Positions 23,149-25,224 of a DNA stretch of 25,224 bases are shown here, piece by piece; the stretch's first letter is position 1; every line of letters starts with the position of its first letter. The position numbers were made by a program, and so were the translations under genes. Origin of the DNA: CAYLLE01 sp964384485 (GTDB taxonomy: Bacteria > Spirochaetota > Spirochaetia > CAYLLE01); assembly GCA_964384485.1 (NCBI GenBank), contig CAYLLE010000040.1, positions 1-25,224 of the forward strand. The letters run 5' to 3'. A model generated the notes under the pieces. It did not search any database. It saw nothing but the letters and a program-made list of their open reading frames with translations, and was not told the DNA's origin.

Positions 23149-23658
23149 ATGGATCTTCTTCCTGAAATTGAAAACAGAGTCAGTATAAGAAAGTTTAAAG
23201 ATACGGCAATTCCCAAGGAATCGGTAGAACGGATTTTAGAAGCGGGCCGTCTCGCCCCGTCCGCTAAAAACAGACAGCCTTGGAGGTTTATTGTAATTCA
23301 AGATAAAGAGAAACGGGATAAAATAAAGACAGCGGCGTTCTCCCAGGAACACGTGGGCTCCGCGCCGGTTATAATCGCGGCCTGTACAACCAATGTTGAT
23401 TATGCCATGCCCAACGGACAAATTTCTTATCCGATTGATTTGAGCATCGCTCTTTCCTATATGTCTCTCCAGGCGGTCCGGGAAGAACTTGGAACCTGCT
23501 TTATAAGCACTTACGACGAGGCGGATATTAAATCCATACTGTCTGTTCCCTATTCCATGCGGGTCGTGCTCTTGCTTTTAATCGGTGAAGCGGCTGAAAC
23601 ACCTATGCGCCCGCTCCGCCACGACACGAAACGGGTCATCTCCTACGATCACTGGTAG
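23149..23658 (+). CDS. Nitroreductase family protein (FMN-dependent)
   Basis: This is a 169-residue cytoplasmic flavoprotein of the compact nitroreductase group. Signatures are ENRVSIRKFKDTAIPKESVERILEAGRLAPSAKNRQPWRFIVI (about 8-50), which holds the Arg and Ser/Asn residues that bind FMN phosphate, and a central region with LSIALSYMSLQAVREELGTCFI. The C-terminal RPLRHDTKRVISYDHW is typical of the family. It probably uses NAD(P)H to reduce a quinone, nitro or other electrophilic compound; the natural substrate cannot be inferred. AAAGGAG five bases before the ATG at 23149 fixes this start over the upstream in-frame ATG at 23092, which lies in the inverted repeat. Its stop is one base from the convergent murE stop. 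Confidence 0.9.
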   Translation: MDLLPEIENRVSIRKFKDTAIPKESVERILEAGRLAPSAKNRQPWRFIVIQDKEKRDKIKTAAFSQEHVGSAPVIIAACTTNVDYAMPNGQISYPIDLSIALSYMSLQAVREELGTCFISTYDEADIKSILSVPYSMRVVLLLLIGEAAETPMRPLRHDTKRVISYDHW

Positions 23659-23659
23659 T

Positions 23660-25171
23660 TTAACGGGAAACCCGATATCCCGCTTCGGCGAGTGCTGATT
23701 CGGCTGCTTTTACTTCATCCCATTCAGCGGGTCCGTCCGCATAAATGATGCTGGATTCATGACCTTTACCCAGGAGCAGAACCGTGTCCCCTTTTCCCGC
23801 GGAGGAGATTCCGAAGCCGACCGCCTGCTTCCTGTCCGGGATCTTTTTAACTTCAGCGCTTCCCCGGCATCCGGCAGCAATCTCATCTATGATCGTCATA
23901 GAATCTTCTTCCCTGGGATCTTCGTCGGTAAGAACGAGCAGGTCACAGAAATCAGAAGCGATTTCACCCTGAAGAGGCCGTTTCTCCCGGTCCCGTTCAC
24001 CGGCGGACCCGAAAACGGCGATAAGTCTGCCCTGAGTATACGGTTTAATCATGCCGAATATCTTCTGAAATGAGGCAGGGGAATGGGCATAATCCACAAT
24101 CACCGTGAAGGGCAGATCCTTTCCTACCATGGTCATCCTGCCGGGCATGCTCCGGAGACGAGCCGCGGCGGGAAGAAACTGTTCCGCCGGATATCCCGTA
24201 ATCAGGGATGCCCCGGCCATGGCGGCGAGGTAATTTTCCACGTTGAAGAGCCCCGGAAGATAGAACCGTGTTAAAACCGGTTTGTCCGTCTCCGGCGCGG
24301 ACAGCCGGAATGAGGTACCCCGGATGTCGGGCTGGAGATCCAGCGCCGTGAAATCTGCTTCCGGCCGCTCGAGACCGTATGAATGTGCCGGCACCGCTGA
24401 GGCGGACCGGAAATAATCGAAGTCTGAGCTCCCCATGTTGATTACACTGAAGGGCTTTTTATAATCTAAGCCTTCCCGGCGGACCTGCCGAAACAAGTTT
24501 GCCTTGTCGTGCCGGTAATTTTCAAAGGTGCCGTGAAACTCCAGGTGTTCATGGGTAAGGTTTGTAAGGATTCCGCCGGTAAACTCGACATTCCGGAGTC
24601 TGCCGGTTCTAAGGGAAAGTCCGTGGGAGGATGCCTCAATAACCGCGCACTTTTTTCCGTTCCCGATCATCTCGTCGAGAAGCCGGTGAACCAGCGGCGC
24701 CTCCAGGGTCGTCTGCCGGTAACTGTTTTTTTCTTCAGTTTCCGCGGTTTTTATGAGTGCTGTGGTGATGAATCCGGTCGGAACCCCCGCCGATTCGAGG
24801 AGCTGGCTTAAATAATACACCGTACTGCTTTTTCCGTCCGTACCGGTTACACCGATCACGGGAATCCGCCGGGACGGGTAATTCCAGAATGCCGCGGATA
24901 CTTCCGACATAAGTCTGACCGGATCAGCGGTCTTGATGCTGACACCGGCTGTTCCGGAAAACTCTTCCGTATGCACAATGCCTGCCGCGCCCCGCTCGAC
25001 GGCATCCGGTATGTACTTTTGACCGTCCGTGTGCAGACCCGGGAGGGCGAAAAAAAGGTCTCCCTTCCGGACATGGCGGGAATCCCAGGCGATTCCGCCG
25101 ATCAGGCAGTCAGTATTGCCCCTGACTTCTATCTCGGGTGAGTCTGGTATAAGTAATTTCAGATTTTTCAC
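23660..25171 (-). CDS. murE: UDP-MurNAc-L-Ala-D-Glu:diamino acid ligase
   Basis: MurE adds the third, diamino acid residue to the peptidoglycan stem peptide using ATP in the cytoplasm. The 503-residue protein has the N-terminal UDP-binding domain (IAWDSRHVRKGDLFFALPG), the P-loop GVTGTDGKSST (107-117), the UDP-MurNAc-binding SSHGL and TNLTHEHLEFHG, a likely carbamylated Lys (K223, HDKANLF), and the C-terminal VFGSAGERDREKRPLQG. The diamino acid pocket reads TDEDPREED (415-423): compared with the E. coli DNPR motif the Asn is Asp but the Arg is kept. Spirochaete cell walls of the Treponema/Spirochaeta type use ornithine, so the substrate could be ornithine or lysine rather than DAP. Start is GTG with no usable leader. 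Confidence 0.94.
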   Translation of the reverse strand: MKNLKLLIPDSPEIEVRGNTDCLIGGIAWDSRHVRKGDLFFALPGLHTDGQKYIPDAVERGAAGIVHTEEFSGTAGVSIKTADPVRLMSEVSAAFWNYPSRRIPVIGVTGTDGKSSTVYYLSQLLESAGVPTGFITTALIKTAETEEKNSYRQTTLEAPLVHRLLDEMIGNGKKCAVIEASSHGLSLRTGRLRNVEFTGGILTNLTHEHLEFHGTFENYRHDKANLFRQVRREGLDYKKPFSVINMGSSDFDYFRSASAVPAHSYGLERPEADFTALDLQPDIRGTSFRLSAPETDKPVLTRFYLPGLFNVENYLAAMAGASLITGYPAEQFLPAAARLRSMPGRMTMVGKDLPFTVIVDYAHSPASFQKIFGMIKPYTQGRLIAVFGSAGERDREKRPLQGEIASDFCDLLVLTDEDPREEDSMTIIDEIAAGCRGSAEVKKIPDRKQAVGFGISSAGKGDTVLLLGKGHESSIIYADGPAEWDEVKAAESALAEAGYRVSR

Positions 25172-25206
25172 CCCGTAAATATACGCTTCCCGCCTAGGTG
25201 TGTCCA
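25169..25206 (-). promoter_or_regulatory. murE promoter predicting a leaderless mRNA
   Basis: On the minus strand, -35 TGGACA (25206-25201, 5 of 6), a 17-bp spacer and -10 TATATT (25183-25178, 5 of 6) put the RNA start at about 25171-25172, at the GTG start codon itself. Confidence 0.65.
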
Positions 25207-25224
25207 GAGACCCGCTCTGCCGGC

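Overview
The window looks like a chromosomal segment of a spirochaete (phylum Spirochaetota), moderately GC-rich. This is inference from gene content and style: a DUF6062 protein, a 1-TPR-type secreted protein, a free-standing SLBB export protein, a MurE whose diamino-acid pocket is not the classical DAP type, and a sugar-binding protein with a signal peptide but no lipobox cysteine. No rRNA, tRNA, CRISPR, phage or transposon feature was seen. There is no gene-free stretch over 300 bp; the longest is the 11215-11409 intergenic region. A 100-N assembly gap (15759-15858) interrupts one gene.

Layout. 1-1223: a DUF6062 protein with two CxxC/CxxH modules and an ArsR-type regulator, both plus strand. 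1288-2859 (minus): SLBB polysaccharide-export-like protein, divergent from aroB (2917-3957, plus) through a 57-bp region that holds overlapping candidate promoters. 3954-7755 (minus): hrpA-like DEAH helicase and hisS, with hisS preceded by a hairpin covering its ribosome binding site.

7811-18645 is the accessory core and appears to be a carbohydrate-use locus. On the minus strand lie a membrane-anchored YesN/AraC-type regulator (8947-11214) and a URO-D-superfamily protein (7811-8887). Divergent on the plus strand are two LplB/YtcP-type permeases, a solute-binding protein and a large cytoplasmic GH2-like protein. No transport ATPase is encoded here, so a shared MsmX-type ATPase elsewhere is likely. 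The 11215-11409 region between the two arms carries a perfect 9-bp inverted repeat and GAATTTTG direct repeats. The operon is punctuated by a hairpin before the binding-protein gene and a strong intrinsic terminator directly before the GH2-like gene, suggesting graded expression.

18737-19627: secreted TPR-like protein with its own promoter and a terminator nested in the 3' end of dinB. 19650-23074 (minus): an M28-peptidase-like multi-pass membrane protein with a damaged metal site, translationally coupled (GTGA) to dinB (DNA polymerase IV). 23149-23658 (plus): nitroreductase. 23660-25171 (minus): murE with a promoter that predicts a leaderless mRNA.

The best candidates for something undescribed are the sugar locus, which pairs a URO-D-like enzyme lacking HemE motifs with a GH2-like protein lacking the usual acid/base Glu, the M28-like pseudo-enzyme coupled to dinB, and several genes with promoter-to-start spacing that predicts leaderless transcripts.
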